DNA of 64,000 nucleotides from Lasiosphaeris hirsuta. Taxonomy: Eukaryota > Ascomycota > Sordariomycetes > Sordariales > Lasiosphaeriaceae. The stretch is taken from contig JAUKUA010000001.1 in assembly GCA_030549175.1 (NCBI GenBank), positions 2,232,001 through 2,296,000 of the forward strand, written 5' to 3'. Made by a program: the position numbers and the translations under genes. The notes under the pieces were generated by a model that saw only the letters and a list, made by a program, of their open reading frames with translations, made no database searches and was not told the DNA's origin. Below are positions 10,463 through 22,520 of the stretch, in pieces. Every line of letters starts with the position of its first letter. The first letter of the stretch is position 1.

Positions 10463-12763
10463 TCATGGGATCGTCTTTCCCCCGCAGTCTGGAATCTTGA
10501 CACCGTCCTTCAATTTACGGTCAATGTCCATCAAGCCCCAGTGGTCTTCCCAATTCTGGTCGTCCGAGTTGAACCGAATCTTCCACGGCTCGTCAAAGGC
10601 CTCAAACCAGAAGTACTGCGTCCCGTTGGTCAGAGCGCCACAAACCCAGTCGTCCATAAACTGGTTCAGCTGCGAGATGCCGGCGACTGACGCGTCCGGA
10701 CATGTCTTGACCTTTGCACTGCCGCAGTCGGTGCCACCCTGCGAGGGCCAGCCCGTCTCGCTGATGATGTTCTTTTCATTGTCTGCTTTGAAAAAGCCGG
10801 CATTGTGGTTATTCCAGAAACTCCACGTCCACCCCGCCGCATCCTTGGCATTGATTCCTCCAAAGAACGGGTGGATGTTAGCCATGATGTAGTCGCTCTG
10901 CGCGGCCAGGCCAGCCGTCCACTTGTCGCCGAGATCACTAGTCGCCACGGGCAGGGACAGGCCCTTCGCCGTCAAGTTGGTGCGAACCTCGCCCAGCAAC
11001 AGTCCGAGCTCATCGACCGTCATCTGCTCGCGGAAGAGAATCTCATTGGCGACGACGACGCCCTTGAAGTGCTTGTCACCGTACTCGTCCAGGATATCCC
11101 ACATTTGGGAGAGCTGCCGCTCGTTGGTCGTGGCATTGTTGTCCTGCCACACGCCCATCCATACCTTGACGGTGTCTTCTAGCTTCAGCTGCTTGATCGA
11201 GTGGATTACCATCTGCGTCTGATTGCAGTCGGTGCCATAGAGCTTGAGGGTATTGGTGAGACGAGACAGCACCGCTACGTCGCGAGTGATGTTGTTTTGC
11301 GAAGGCGGGTAGTGCAGGCATTCGGGGTACTGGGTGTTGAGAGGTGTGTAGTCCATGCCTGGGAAAACCTTGTGGAAATCCGGGTTGTTCATGAGGGCCT
11401 TGATCTCTGCCGAGTTGATGTCAAGATCGCCGTTGGCATCATCGGCAGCAGCCGTTTGACCAGCGGCCGGATCTCCTTTCTTGTTCACCAACCCCAAGAC
11501 GGTGCCGAGCACAATGCCGACGATGCAGAGCAGGCCGATAACAAGGATGAGAATCAATCTCCACTTTCGGCTCTTGGGCGGTGACGCGTGCCCCGGCGAC
11601 TGCCACCCGGGCTTCTCCACTCCGAGCCCGGATGGGCCCGATCCCTCGTAAGCGGCCGACTCATCGCGCACCGGGGCGTACTGGGAGCTTAAGCCACTGC
11701 TGCTAGCATTCTTGGCGGACAGCCCCGCTATTACGCCGCCGGCCACGACACCGGCTGCAGCCCCGCCGGCAACTGACCCACCCTCCCGGCCCCGGTGGCT
11801 GGACCCAAGACTGAGCATGCTCGTTCGATGTACCCTGCGATGATAGTCCAATCCGTCGTCGCCATCGTCTTCGATATCATGGGGGTCGACGGCGCCTAGT
11901 CGGGGATCCTGGTGGCGTGAGAGGTTGTTGTATGGATCATCGGTGTACACCTCGTTGGTGAAGCTTGGATGAGGACTCCTTGACGGAGTCCTGCTCCCTG
12001 GGGTTGCAATTCCGGGTGAGCGAGCGGCCGAATTCAAGCCTTGCAGACTGATCTGGGAGTCTCTATCGTCCACGTAGCCATATGGGACCTGAGGTTGGTA
12101 GTCGCCTGCCGAAGACCCGCGCACCCCCGCCTCGCTTCGTCCTTGGCCTTGGTTGACCCACTGACCCTGTTGTTGATACGCCTGTTGGGGGTAGTCTGGC
12201 CCTCGAACTGCCTCAAGTCCACTCTCTCGAGCGTTGTGTTCAGCGACACTTAGTGCAATGCCTGCCATGCCTCCGGCTGCGGCTTCGCCGAAGTTGTCGG
12301 CACCCGGAGTAATTGTGTTTGGTAAGGGGCGTCGCGCGGGGATGTAGCCCTCCTGCCCCCAGTAGCGACCCTGTGCATCGCGGTGGGGTGGGGGCTGTGG
12401 TGGTGATATTGGCGAAGTCATCTCTATCGACCGGTAGTTAGCAGACCCCGCAGGGATGGCCTCGTAGGGCCCAGGGCCCCGTCCTCCGCTGTTGCCCCGG
12501 TGCATTGGGGATGGTGGTCCCTCTTGACTGAGGCGGCGCTGCGCTCGCATTCTGCCAAACGCCGAGTCTGGATGGACTCCAGGCCCTGTCCTTGAAGGGG
12601 ATGGTGGGAATACGTCTTGTTCTTGGTAAACTTGTTGATATTGCTGCTGCTGAGGAGGGTATCGTGGTTGTGGAGGCAATCGACGGGGAGTGTTGGGTAG
12701 CGGGCGGCCAAGTGGCTGCCGTTCGCCCAGGTCATCCTCGAAGGAATATCTCGATTGTGCCAT
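10463..12763 (-). CDS. btgC: Membrane-anchored GH17 glucan endo-1,3-beta-glucosidase (BtgC-like)
   Basis: Single exon, about 766 residues, from the ATG at 12763 (MAQSRYSFEDD, typical of the family; an upstream in-frame ATG at 12784 is less likely). The first 400 residues are Pro/Ser/Gly-rich and predicted cytoplasmic. One membrane segment (about residues 400-425, RLILILVIGLLCIVGIV) makes it a type II membrane protein, followed by an extracellular glycoside hydrolase family 17 barrel. The expected catalytic residues are present: the acid/base Glu in the VVVANEILF segment (about residue 574) and the nucleophile Glu in ISETGWPSQGG (about residue 669). N-glycosylation sequons are frequent in the outer part. 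By family knowledge it remodels beta-1,3-glucan of the cell wall. The gene symbol follows the Aspergillus naming and is used by resemblance. Confidence 0.9.
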   Translation of the reverse strand: MAQSRYSFEDDLGERQPLGRPLPNTPRRLPPQPRYPPQQQQYQQVYQEQDVFPPSPSRTGPGVHPDSAFGRMRAQRRLSQEGPPSPMHRGNSGGRGPGPYEAIPAGSANYRSIEMTSPISPPQPPPHRDAQGRYWGQEGYIPARRPLPNTITPGADNFGEAAAGGMAGIALSVAEHNARESGLEAVRGPDYPQQAYQQQGQWVNQGQGRSEAGVRGSSAGDYQPQVPYGYVDDRDSQISLQGLNSAARSPGIATPGSRTPSRSPHPSFTNEVYTDDPYNNLSRHQDPRLGAVDPHDIEDDGDDGLDYHRRVHRTSMLSLGSSHRGREGGSVAGGAAAGVVAGGVIAGLSAKNASSSGLSSQYAPVRDESAAYEGSGPSGLGVEKPGWQSPGHASPPKSRKWRLILILVIGLLCIVGIVLGTVLGLVNKKGDPAAGQTAAADDANGDLDINSAEIKALMNNPDFHKVFPGMDYTPLNTQYPECLHYPPSQNNITRDVAVLSRLTNTLKLYGTDCNQTQMVIHSIKQLKLEDTVKVWMGVWQDNNATTNERQLSQMWDILDEYGDKHFKGVVVANEILFREQMTVDELGLLLGEVRTNLTAKGLSLPVATSDLGDKWTAGLAAQSDYIMANIHPFFGGINAKDAAGWTWSFWNNHNAGFFKADNEKNIISETGWPSQGGTDCGSAKVKTCPDASVAGISQLNQFMDDWVCGALTNGTQYFWFEAFDEPWKIRFNSDDQNWEDHWGLMDIDRKLKDGVKIPDCGGKTIP

Positions 12764-15334
12764 GGTGGCTGGAGGGGTGATCAAGGGATGGGCGAATGGT
12801 CGTTGTGTCCGCGCGGCCTCGCTATGTGGTGAAGTCCGTCATGCAAGACTGGATCCAAACCAGAAAGATGCCAACTGAAGAAAGAAAGCTCAAACTGTCG
12901 CCGGACATGGATCGAGCGACGAATTGACGCGGCAATTGCAAGCTGGGTAACAGAAAACGAGAGGTTGTACTCCTGCTCTTGCGTCCAACTGCCCGCACTG
13001 GGATGGTGCTGCAATTACGGGCGTTTGTCGAGGTGTCGGTGTGGGAAGCACAAAGCTACCTTTCGTCAGGTGGTTTGGGCCTGCCGCTGTGTGATGTGTG
13101 ATGTCTGTCGCGTTGAAATAAACTGTGGCTGTCTGATTAACGCTCTCGCCTTCGTGTACACGCAGCAACCCAAGCTGATGGAGTCGCTCGTGTCCGAACG
13201 GTAGGAGGAAAACAGAAGAAGTTGCCGCTGGATGGTGGATGTGCTCTCGTATTTTGGCACCGTCAGGCTTTGCGTTGCCCTGCGTTGCCCCCCTGTTGCC
13301 GTGGCCGGATTTGGAGGGGTGCTTCCAGGTTTGTCCAGGTTTCGATGGAGAGCGATCAGCAAATCCCCCCCGTATTCGTGCCGAGGGGCGCTTCGGGGCG
13401 CAACAGTGGTGGACGCGGATGTCGGCGGGGAGGAAGCCGTTGCAGCGTCGTCGGAATTCGCAATGCGCAAAGTTTAGATGTAAGGGGTAGAGATTAATCG
13501 TGGGAGACCAAGTGCCAAAACTCGAAGCTCAGGATAGCAAAAGCAGGGCAACGAATGCCAAGGCAGCGAAAGTGTCTGCCAACCCCATTTTGACCAAGCC
13601 TTTTTCCCTTGCTGCAACGGGATCGGTGGGTGGTTGCATGCCAAACCTGGGCCCGTCCAGGAGAAAAAAGACCTAACCAGACTGGTCAGAGTGGGTGTGT
13701 GGGTGGGCGGACAGGGGCTGGCAGCAAGGCAAGGAGGGACGGGTCACGACAGAGCGGGACAGGTAAGTGCCAAAAGTATGGGGCAGGGCGCAGGATCCCG
13801 ACGGCAGATTGGCTCGAGATGGTTGGCTGGGCAGCGGGGCGAGCATGGAGTTCCAGCCACCCCGCTCAGTCCATCCACCAGCTGGACCAAAGCCTGACCA
13901 CTGTGGCTTCGAGGGACTTTCCAGCGCAACTATCTAATACTAGCTACTACGAATAGCAAGAGACCATTAGCAGAGGTGCCGCGCCACTTCTCGAGCTAAG
14001 GCCTCAGATATCCCACATTCATCCCACGCCGAATCGATGGGCGCCGGCCAGCCCCCTGAAAATCTGGTCGCACACCACAAAGGAGCGGCTCCCGTTGCAT
14101 TGCATTCGCCTTCAAACTCGACTCAATTCGACTCGAGGCTGGGACGAAGGACACAATTGAAAGTGGCGGGCGGCACAGCGGACGCGGCACCCCCGCCATC
14201 CACATCTCTCTGCTGTGCTGTGGTTTCCAAATGTTCTAAGTCGCAGGGTTGGGGAGCTTTATCCTGATTGCCTTGGCAGGAAATGCCCCGCCATTACATC
14301 ATGCCGTCCTTCGCCCAGCACAATCGCATTCAGTCGCAATCAATTGCGTTCAGTCGCCTTCCCAGATCGCCCTGATGACGAGATGGTCCCCCCAGCCGCT
14401 CCCAATTTTCGGCGACATCCGATCTGGCCAAAGTTTTCGAGTAAAGGAACGGAGCGCCAAAGAGAAGACGGATTGACGCTAATCACTAAGGTAATTGGAG
14501 GCTTCAACCCTCAGCCCCTATCCACGAGTTACCTGGCGATCGGGAATAAGCACGTGAGCCTCAGGGTCAAGGCGAACCCGTTTCACGCAGGGGTACTGCC
14601 TCCTTGCGCTCCGCTCTCCTGTTTCTTGTCTCTCACATCTCGGCCCTGCTTCTCCGGTGCTCACGTGGCGCTTTCCCCACGGGATGGATGCTCAACTGTC
14701 CTTCGCCCCTCACGAGCCACCATGCGCCGCATTAAATTAGGTGATTAGGTTGCGGATGGATGTTGAACTGTGCCATCAAGACCGATACGTTTGTCAGGAA
14801 GCCTACCAACATCAATAATACTAGCAGTATTGCCCACAAGCTGTAGCCGCAAATTTGACACAGTGCGGTATTCTTCCCGCGCGAACCCCCCACTTTGCTA
14901 CTGAGACACGCGTCCCTTCTCACGTCCGTTCAATCACATCGCAAGCCTCACATCACGGTCCCACCAAGCAGCCTATCGCCGCCTGGTTTGAAAGAGATAC
15001 CACGTCAAATATATGCTGCTCAAGTAACCTCGCCGTCTTCTGATACCCATACAATTACCATCTGATGGACAAATTGGCGCAAAACAAAGGTGGACCACCA
15101 ATATCTCCTCATTCATATCTTGTCATTCATACCTCTATGATGTAAGATCGCAGTAACTGCGGTCAAATTGCATCACATATTAACGCTGTGGCAGGGTGAT
15201 TTAGATCAATCCTGTTTCGATGAAGAATTGTCGGATTAGGTAGCAGATCTAGATTTCTCTCCTGTCACATATTCACGAGTTCCGGAGCCATCTGCTTCAC
15301 TTCTTAATATCAGATCAAACATATTTACCATACC
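12764..15334. other. Intergenic region upstream of the GH17 gene
   Basis: No supported gene. The first part is presumably the promoter of the minus-strand glucanase gene. An open frame at 14215-14748 is 177 codons long but has no family-like segment. Near 14310-14360 there are short repeats built on CAATCGCATTCAGTCGC. Confidence 0.4.
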
Positions 15335-15918
15335 ATGTCTAAAAATCGCAACTCAGTCGGCAGCCAGGGCGAATTCCACAACCGCATTATCCCCTCGGAA
15401 CCCACGACTTCTAAAGGCGTATGTCCAACCGCCTGTCCCCCTCCAATCATGCACAACGCTCACTCTGGCCGGCACTAAATCGGCCAAAAGGTAGGGAACG
15501 ATCGCCTGCCAGGATTTCGTGCTCAGACCTTTCCACCGGGCACCGCTCCTAATGAACACACATTCATCCCGAACCCCATGTCCGAGATCCCCGGCCAAGC
15601 TCTCAACCCTAACATGGTCCCTTCCCTGCGCACCGGCGCTCTTGACATGCCCGGCGCCACGAGCCAGACGGTCTACAAGGACTCATACAATGTCGGCCCC
15701 ATGGAGGGCCAGACCCAGCGTGAATGGGGGTTGCCTATGGAATCGAGACGCTCAAGAGTGAGAGGAGCCGGCTGGGGGGTACTGGCGCATCGGTAGCCAC
15801 CGCCGAGGGGACTATTGAGGGTAAGGCAAGGATGGTTGGCGCGGACCGGGAAGGGAGGGTGGAAAGGGGCATCCGGGGCAAGGAGGGAGCTGGGGAGATT
15901 TCGGCCAAGAGGGCTTGA
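15335..15918 (+). CDS. Small conserved fungal protein, frame broken in a G run
   Basis: Exon 1 is 15335-15418 (starts MSKNRNSVGSQGEFHNR), followed by a 72-bp intron (GTATGT to CAAAAG, branch CTAAAT), with exon 2 from 15491. Exon 2 reads FRAQTFPPGTAPNEHTFIPNP and IPGQALNPNMVPSL, a low-complexity style seen in a widespread ascomycete family of small hydrophilic proteins of unknown function. The frame then runs into nonsense after TQREWG. The conserved-looking continuation (GIETLKSERSRL, GTGASVATAEG, ending GEISAKRA at 15918) is in another frame. One extra G in the G5 run 15726-15730 would join the two frames into about 170 codons. I therefore treat it as one gene with a probable sequencing deletion, though a true frameshift is possible. 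No membrane segment or signal peptide is seen. Confidence 0.65.
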
Positions 15919-18900
15919 CTTGTGGTTCAGGTTCTACTGATCACGAAGCTATATGTTACAGGTTGGTAATACTACTTGAAACACAAGGCAAAGAATTGGC
16001 TTCTAGGTACCTAAGCAAGGTACCTAACGTAGTACACAGAATAACAACACCGAACCGGTCCTAATTAAGCAGTATCCAGCCTAAATCATTTCTCTATTTC
16101 TTAGACTGTCTAAGCTTGAGCGCGAGCTCTGAAACTATACGGGCCCATCGGGGAGCTAAATCAAGACTAATATCCATCCCGAATCCTTCCCCGGTCTTGG
16201 CTTCATAAATACCGTGACACTATCCAGTACTTCCACCCTATTTCTCCGCACCAAACTTATGTCCTCGTGCCGCTGTCGTGTCGTCATTAAGTCGTCCAGC
16301 AATAGATGCCCCCCGGGTATATCCTTCCACCGCACCGCACCTCAAGACAACTATCGGAGGTTACCACCCTGGCCAACCGTTGCGTCCTGCCGCTTCAAGG
16401 GCGGAAAGCTTGAAGAGGACCCGTCCTTGTCCGCGACATAACTGCTATGTTTCCCGGTACTGCCGTGCATCGCCCTCGGGTCGCTGCAGTGGTCCAAGGA
16501 CATGGTGGCATGGCATCTTCTACACCAAGCTGTAGCAGTGCTTGCTGATGGCTCGACCGGGCCTGGCATGATTGAAAATGCTGGTTTTTGCTTTTGCGAC
16601 GAGTACTGATTCGAGCGAGAGGTACTAGCATGCGCCCGTCGGTGATCAGAGGCTTCAAATTGCGCTGGGGAGATGGCGTAGTATCTCACAGACATGCTGG
16701 GGGAGGCGTGGTAGCTTTTATTCATTCTGGTGATTGAGTAACAAAGCCCTGCCTGTTGATCCTGTGAGATCTGATGCGTGAGCGACAACAAAGGCGTTGA
16801 GAATAGAGATGCGACCGGTGCACGATCTTTTATCGCAGAGTTGTTTGCTGCAAAGGGCGAGGTTGTTTGCGCCTTTGTCGTGGGACCTCGAAGCTTGTTT
16901 GCCCTGCAAATAACAGGGTCTTGAGGTCGAACAGTGCGATTGTCGCCTCCGTTGGTTGGAGTCGGGCATGAATGGCCACGGGCTGGGACAGCAGCGTGAA
17001 GTGGCGATTGTCGTGACGACTGGGGTGGCGCTGTGAACCGCTGGCAAAGCGCTGGCGAGGTGAGGGCCATGGACGAAGCCGATTGGTGGCGAGCGTCCTC
17101 AGCTTGGCATAGCAGAAAACTGATCCTGTGACAGGGGCGGGCCGTCGGACCAGTCGTGGCTTTGATAGCATCCCCGTCAGTTGAATTTCGAGAGGGGAAA
17201 GCCGCCATAGTGACCGTGCTTATATGTCTGATGGAGCTTACACTTTCATTCACTTATTTCGCGGTGTGCCGAATTGAGGTTTGGAGGTGCTAGTGGGTAG
17301 CCTACGGCATGGCCGACGGCAAGAAATGATGATTCATAGTCAATGGGAGCTGAGGTAACAAATAGTCGCGGGGTTCTCGTCAGAGTGAATTCCTCTCAGA
17401 GGCGAATGGTATCATTTATCCGTCTTACTATACCTCGGCAAGACATACTTTAACCCACCAATTATTAGGCTGCCGGGTCGTGACGAGGTTTCTAGCTGCC
17501 TTGGAATCATTTTCGATGACTGACTGAGGTTGCGACAGGGAGCCTATTGACTGAGGTGGCGAGCCATGCAAAGGATCCAAATTTGCCAAGACTTACTCAG
17601 GCAGTAACCATTCAAACGAGTGGGAAGTAACGACAAAGTAAGATACACTACTGACCTTACCTTAGTACCTAAGGCTGGTAGTTATACTGAATTCAAGGAA
17701 CTTGGTGAAACGAATGCGGAAAAGAAAAAAAGAAAAGAGGACAAAGCATACTCATTGACATTCTTATGATACAATAATACACCATGGTAAAGAAAGTAGA
17801 TGCCTTGCGAGCAGCAAGAAGTTTGTCACGGTACATGAGGAAAGGTACAGCAAGGTAAAGGCTTCAATGGGCACAATGAGAAGTTTCGTGGACCGCACCT
17901 CGTCCTGTCATCTCCTCATAGTCTCTCTTTTCCACAGTTTCAAATTTGAAGGACTCTGTTGAAATAAAAATGGGTTGGACTAGTGACTAGGAAGCCCGCA
18001 TCAGCCAATATAGTAGGGCCATGTTTCACAAGCTCCGAGTTCACGATAACCTCTAGTGCAAGTCAAAACCGAGGTGTGGTGACACGGCTACTAAACACGG
18101 AAGAGGGTTCCGCCTACCTGCCGGGTCGTAAGTATCACTCAGCTCCACATAAAACAAGCAAAGCAGCTATAGCGGCGGGGCGATGCCACTCCAAACTAAC
18201 TACACGTAGCAATAGACTGGGGAGGGCGCGGTGATTGCAATGGCGTGCTCCGTATGCACTGCCGCTTAGCCGCTTGCTAGCCAAGGTGTTAGTGGGACAT
18301 ATCATCCTTGAAAAAATTGGAGGGGTTCTATGTCATTTGTGATGGTGGAGCTCAAGTTGTAGGTTTGAGAAGCTGTAAGGTAGGTGAGTAAGGTACACAG
18401 GTAGGTAGGTATGCTTTCGTGTAAGTCGACCCTTATGGACATCAACTAAACCTTGACGCGCGTCATCGCCAAGTTGAAACTAAGGTACCTTGACTAGTAC
18501 CATCAGCTTAGTCTTAGTGTAGGTGTCCGAACACTACACGGGCTATATCCTCGGTGGGTTATGACGACTGCTTGAAGCATGTGTTCTTCAAGATGTCGGC
18601 TGCCAAGGAACAAGTGCAAACAGATGTCAATGTCGTAATAGTGACTTCTAGAAGTATGAATTGCGGCTCTATTGCCTGCATGCAATTAGTTATATTTATG
18701 TATACATTTCGAGGTGGACCATTGCATGAGTTAAGTGCCAAGGAGGGTAAATCCACATCGGAAACCTGGTGGAATTCTACTCATGCACTCTGCCACTTGG
18801 CGCGACGTCTGCAAGGTGCCTCGGCTTGGCTGCCGTACTGCAGCTATAAAGGTGCTCTCGGTTTTCCTGATGCTGGTGGGCATTTGTAAAAGGCGAGGCA

Positions 18901-19597
18901 CTTTGGAGTTGTGAAGACAACATTGTCCCAGGCTGGCTGGGGCTGAAGTGGGTGTGTGGGTCGAGAAATGTGCGTTCATGATTCAGCCCTATTAGGTACC
19001 GTATTGCCGTAGCGGCTCCTCGCGCACTGCACCGGTGTGCGAGTGGGTGGGAGGTGAAACTTCTGCAACGAAAAGGGATTTGTCTCGGCTTTAAGATAGG
19101 GGTTCGCAGCCATTCATGATTCGGGCAGCTCCTAATTCGTCGTTCGCAATGCTTGCGCTGGTCGGGTTTCGCGGACCCCCGATATTCCCGGGTTTTTGAC
19201 TTGCGATCCGCAGCCAAGATTGGTATGTGGGAGCGACCCGCAGTGCAAATTCCCGGGACAGCCGGAGGGCGCGCTGCGCGCCTCACTTCTTGCAAACGAG
19301 CACGGAATGAAATATGCCACAACTGACGCCAAACTTAAGTTCAGCCTCCCAAAGCACTTTGTTTCAACGTCGCTTGATTCGCACCGCGACAAAACTTCAA
19401 GAATACGCCTGCCCTCGCGACCCGATGCCCAGCTCGCAGAGGATGCGGGGCACTCAGGGGCTTGAAATGGACCCAGCACGGCAATGCGGCATCACAGGAT
19501 GGGTCTTGGCAAGGAGGAACCAGGTTAGCAATTGGTGGATCAGCCAAAATGACTGGATACGGGTTGCGCCCTGTGGCACCATGGACCATGGATGGGA

Positions 19598-19616
19598 GGG
19601 GGGGGGGGAGGGGGGG
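19598..19616. repeat. G-rich tract (G11-A-G7)
   Basis: Two G runs separated by one A, about 360 bases upstream of the GT34 start. Confidence 0.8.
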
Positions 19617-19700
19617 TGCGGATGGGGGGTAGCTGCCCGCTGAGATTATTGGTTTTGGGGGGTGCCAATCCGCCAATGCCAGCAGACAGCAATCCTGGGC

Positions 19701-19750
19701 GCTCCCTGGGCAGTCCCGGGCAGTCCTGGGCAGTCCTGGGCAGTTCTGGG
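19701..19750. repeat. 10-bp tandem repeat (CAGTCCTGGG)n
   Basis: Four near-identical copies of CAGTCCTGGG at 19711-19750, with a degenerate copy before and another after. It sits in the 5' flank of the GT34 gene. Confidence 0.85.
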
Positions 19751-19976
19751 CATCCCCTGGCTGGGCACCGCAGTCGTGGACGAAAGCGAAACTTGGTAGT
19801 CAGTCGTCAGCTCTGCGCCAAGTCGATCCCACCAACAAAAACCCAAGTCTCAAATCCGCAGTGGCGCGCGATGCGGATTCTTCTTTTCTCCTGCCTGTCC
19901 TCTCCTGCTCTCCGATTGCTGTTGCTTTGCGCCGTGCAGTCATGAGCATCCGAGTTGCGCGCGACGTCCTCCCGTT

Positions 19977-21550
19977 ATGTTGATCCACAGCATCCGCCGC
20001 CCGGCGCGAATCGCCAGCGTGCTTGCCGTCCTCGGCTTCCTCTGGTTCTGGCTCGCCAACATTCGCGATCTTAACTTGACCAACGACTTCTTCCCTGGCA
20101 ACCGGAGCAGCGGAAATTCTAGGCCGCCCCACAAGCCCTCCCGCGTCGCCAAAGTCACCGTCGCCGCGAACAAGCTCGACTCGGCCGTCATTCATCGTGC
20201 CCTCCTGACCCACGAGCGCCACAACGCCCGCCATGGCTACCGGCATTTTATCGCCGGCTACCAGGCCGTCAGCGGGCTGATCGAGAACGACAAGCATGGA
20301 CGGGCAAAGGGTGCCTGGACCAAGCCGGCCTACATACTGTCCCTCTTGGTTGCCGAGCTGGAGAAGCCCGAGAGCGAGAGGCTGGAGTGGCTATTGTACG
20401 TTTCCCCCCTCTGTCTTGATCTTGGACCGAGACTGACTGCCACTGCAGCTGGTTTGACGCCGATACCGTTATCCTGAACTTTGAGACTCCGCTGGAGCTG
20501 TTCCTCCCCCCTAAAAACCTCTCCGGGGTCGAGAATGTCGACCTCCTCATCACAGCTAACTGGGACGGGCTCAACTCTGGCGTATTCGGGCTGCGTGTCA
20601 GCCCCTGGTCCGTCTCTTTCGTCTCGGCTGTTCTAGCCTACCCGATATACGAGGAGTCCCGACTCCAGAGTGATCGCTTCCGGGACCAGAGCGCATTCCA
20701 ATTCCTGCTTGGGGACAAGAACTCGCCGCTGGCTGAGACACCGATGCGGGGCCACGACCATTGGGTCGAGGTGCCGATGCGTTGGTTCAACTCGCTGCCC
20801 GTCAACAACGCCTTCATGAAGAATGGCACATGGTTGTTTGGGAAGAACATGTCCGAGGCTATGTTTGACAACGGAACGACAACCATCTTCGACGATGGGC
20901 AAGGCAGCAAGATCAACCCGTGGAAGATCATGCAGGGAGACATGGTCATTCACTTTGCTGGGACTTCCTACGTTAGGGATAGCTGGATGGAGCCTTGGGT
21001 GAAGCGAGCTGAGGCTGAGCTTCCCCAGTGGAACAATGCTACGACACAGACCAGCCTTGGAAAGGATGTCAAGGACTTCTGGAAAAAGACCAATGACCAG
21101 ATGGTTGTTGACAGAGCAAAGTCGGCGATCGAGGAGAAGAAGAAGGAGAAGCTACGGAAAGAAGAAGAGAAGAAGAAGAAGGAAGAGGAGCGGAAGAAGA
21201 AGGAGGAGAAGGAGAAGTTGGCGAAGGAAAAGGCCGAACGGGAAAGGCTAGAGAAAGAGAAGAAGGCGCAGGAGATAATCAAGCAGAAGATCCACGAGGA
21301 AGAAGTAGAGAAGGAGAAGCTGGAAAAGTCTGATGGCGTCGCAGGGAGCAGCGGCCAGGACGCCGACGCGAAGCTGGCCGCCGACCCCAAAACACTCGGA
21401 AAAGACTCAATCACGTCACCAACAGCGCCAGTACCAACACAAGTACCAATACCAGTACCAACACCATCTGCTGGGGCTGGACAGGACTACGCGCCGATCA
21501 ATGGGACATACCACCACAACAACAATACCAAAACCGCCATCTCACGGTGA
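19977..21550 (+). CDS. GT34 family galactosyl/mannosyltransferase (GMA12/MNN10 type)
   Basis: Exons 19977-20395 and 20449-21550 are joined over a 53-bp intron (GTACGT to TGCAG, branch CTGACTG), giving about 506 residues. The N-terminus has a short cytoplasmic tail and one signal-anchor segment (about residues 12-27, SVLAVLGFLWFWLA), as in Golgi type II glycosyltransferases. The splice restores the motif LFWFDADTVILN; Asp143-x-Asp145 is the expected metal/nucleotide-sugar site. Further family blocks are NSGVFGLRVSPW and the end of the domain at MVIHFAGTSYVRD. By family knowledge it adds a hexose to N-linked or mannan chains in the Golgi. An oddity is the C-terminal extension: about 70 residues (around 364-432) of almost pure Lys/Glu, a likely charged single helix or coiled coil, then a Thr/Pro/Val tail. 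This extension is not part of the catalytic fold. Confidence 0.88.
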
Positions 21551-22520
21551 CATACTCATTCTTGCATAGACAATTGCCAATACATAGCATTTATAATGTA
21601 TGACTCATGAATAGACTCAAATTCTTTCTCCCAGTTCTCAGCAGCAAAACAAACCGGCAGCCCCTGGACTTTGTCCACATCGGCATGGCAGATTTCCCAT
21701 GCCATCAGTGGACAGGAATCGTCCCATCAGCTCTCCGCAAGGCTCGCTTGTGCTCCTCTGGAGATTCTCGCGCTGAACCGGGTTTAGGTCGCTTTGAGAG
21801 AGGACCGGGCGCCTGGCAAGCCCTGTCAAACACCGGCATGGTGCAGCTAAAAAAAAGGGGCCGCTGAGATTACGTGGCACACAGCGACCCCCTGCACCCT
21901 TGTACCCCTGCTTCCCCAATTCTTTCCCACAACAGCTGGCGCTCATGGCCCAAAAGGTCCCGAAAAAAATGCATTGGCTGCAGCCAGTTCAATGATGCGC
22001 CGCCGTACCCACTAGCTCTAGTTGTTCTACAGAGTGCCCAAGCAAGCGGCCAAGTGGCTTCCCCCGCAGCAGCTGTGACTTGCCCGAGTGCCATCCCTCC
22101 GGCTCCCAGGCCAGCCGCAGTTGACAATATTTTTGAGGCTAGCCTCTCCTTCCTCTTTAACTCTGCTTTCTTTCGACGATCTCCTCCACTGTCGGCGTCA
22201 ACTCTCCCGTCTCCTTGCCCCTGGTGCCTACCGCTTCAAACCCGCTGCACCTGTCGATGGCGGGGTAGGAGAAGCTGGGATTGGAATCGTACAGTCGTGT
22301 TTTGGCCTGCTCTCTTTCTTGATTATCGCGACATCTTATCTCCGCCGACGCCCGTCCATGCCCGTCCCTGTCGTTCCCGTATATCTCGAAAATTTGTGAT
22401 GTCATTGGGTCCTATCCCTCCCACAAGATCAAGGCAGCCTTCGTCGGTGGCTTTGGTTGAGGACAGGGGATCACCAGCACGACCGCTAGGAACCGCGACC
22501 GCGACCGCTTCAACACCAGA
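21551..22520. other. Intergenic / 5' leader of the transporter gene
   Basis: No gene seen. An open frame at 21874-22539 on the plus strand has no family resemblance and runs into the true start of the next gene in another frame. The stretch probably holds the GT34 3' end and the transporter promoter and leader. Confidence 0.4.

Larger units (their letters stand above)
15919..19976. other. Intergenic region with scattered repeats
   Basis: No gene I can support. A 300-codon minus-strand frame (17253-16351) is Ser/Pro/Ala-rich without recognisable features, and overlapping frames are also open, so it is left uncalled. TAGGTACCTA-type motifs occur near 16005, 17650, 18380, 18485 and 18995. A G-rich tract (19598-19616) and a 10-bp tandem repeat (19701-19750) lie upstream of the GT34 gene. 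Confidence 0.4.

Noticed and set aside
14215..14748. 177-codon plus-strand open frame
   Set aside because: No family-like segment; mixed Cys/Pro/Arg composition typical of random GC-rich frames.
16351..17253. 300-codon minus-strand open frame
   Set aside because: No recognisable motif, Ser/Pro/Ala-rich composition, and overlapping frames on the same strand are also open, which suggests general stop depletion rather than coding.
18777..19322. 181-codon minus-strand open frame
   Set aside because: No conserved-looking block, no intron signals extending it, and Arg/His/Ser-rich as expected by chance.
20968..21414. 148-codon minus-strand frame rich in Ser and Phe
   Set aside because: It is the antisense of the Lys/Glu tail of the GT34 gene; its composition is fully explained by that.
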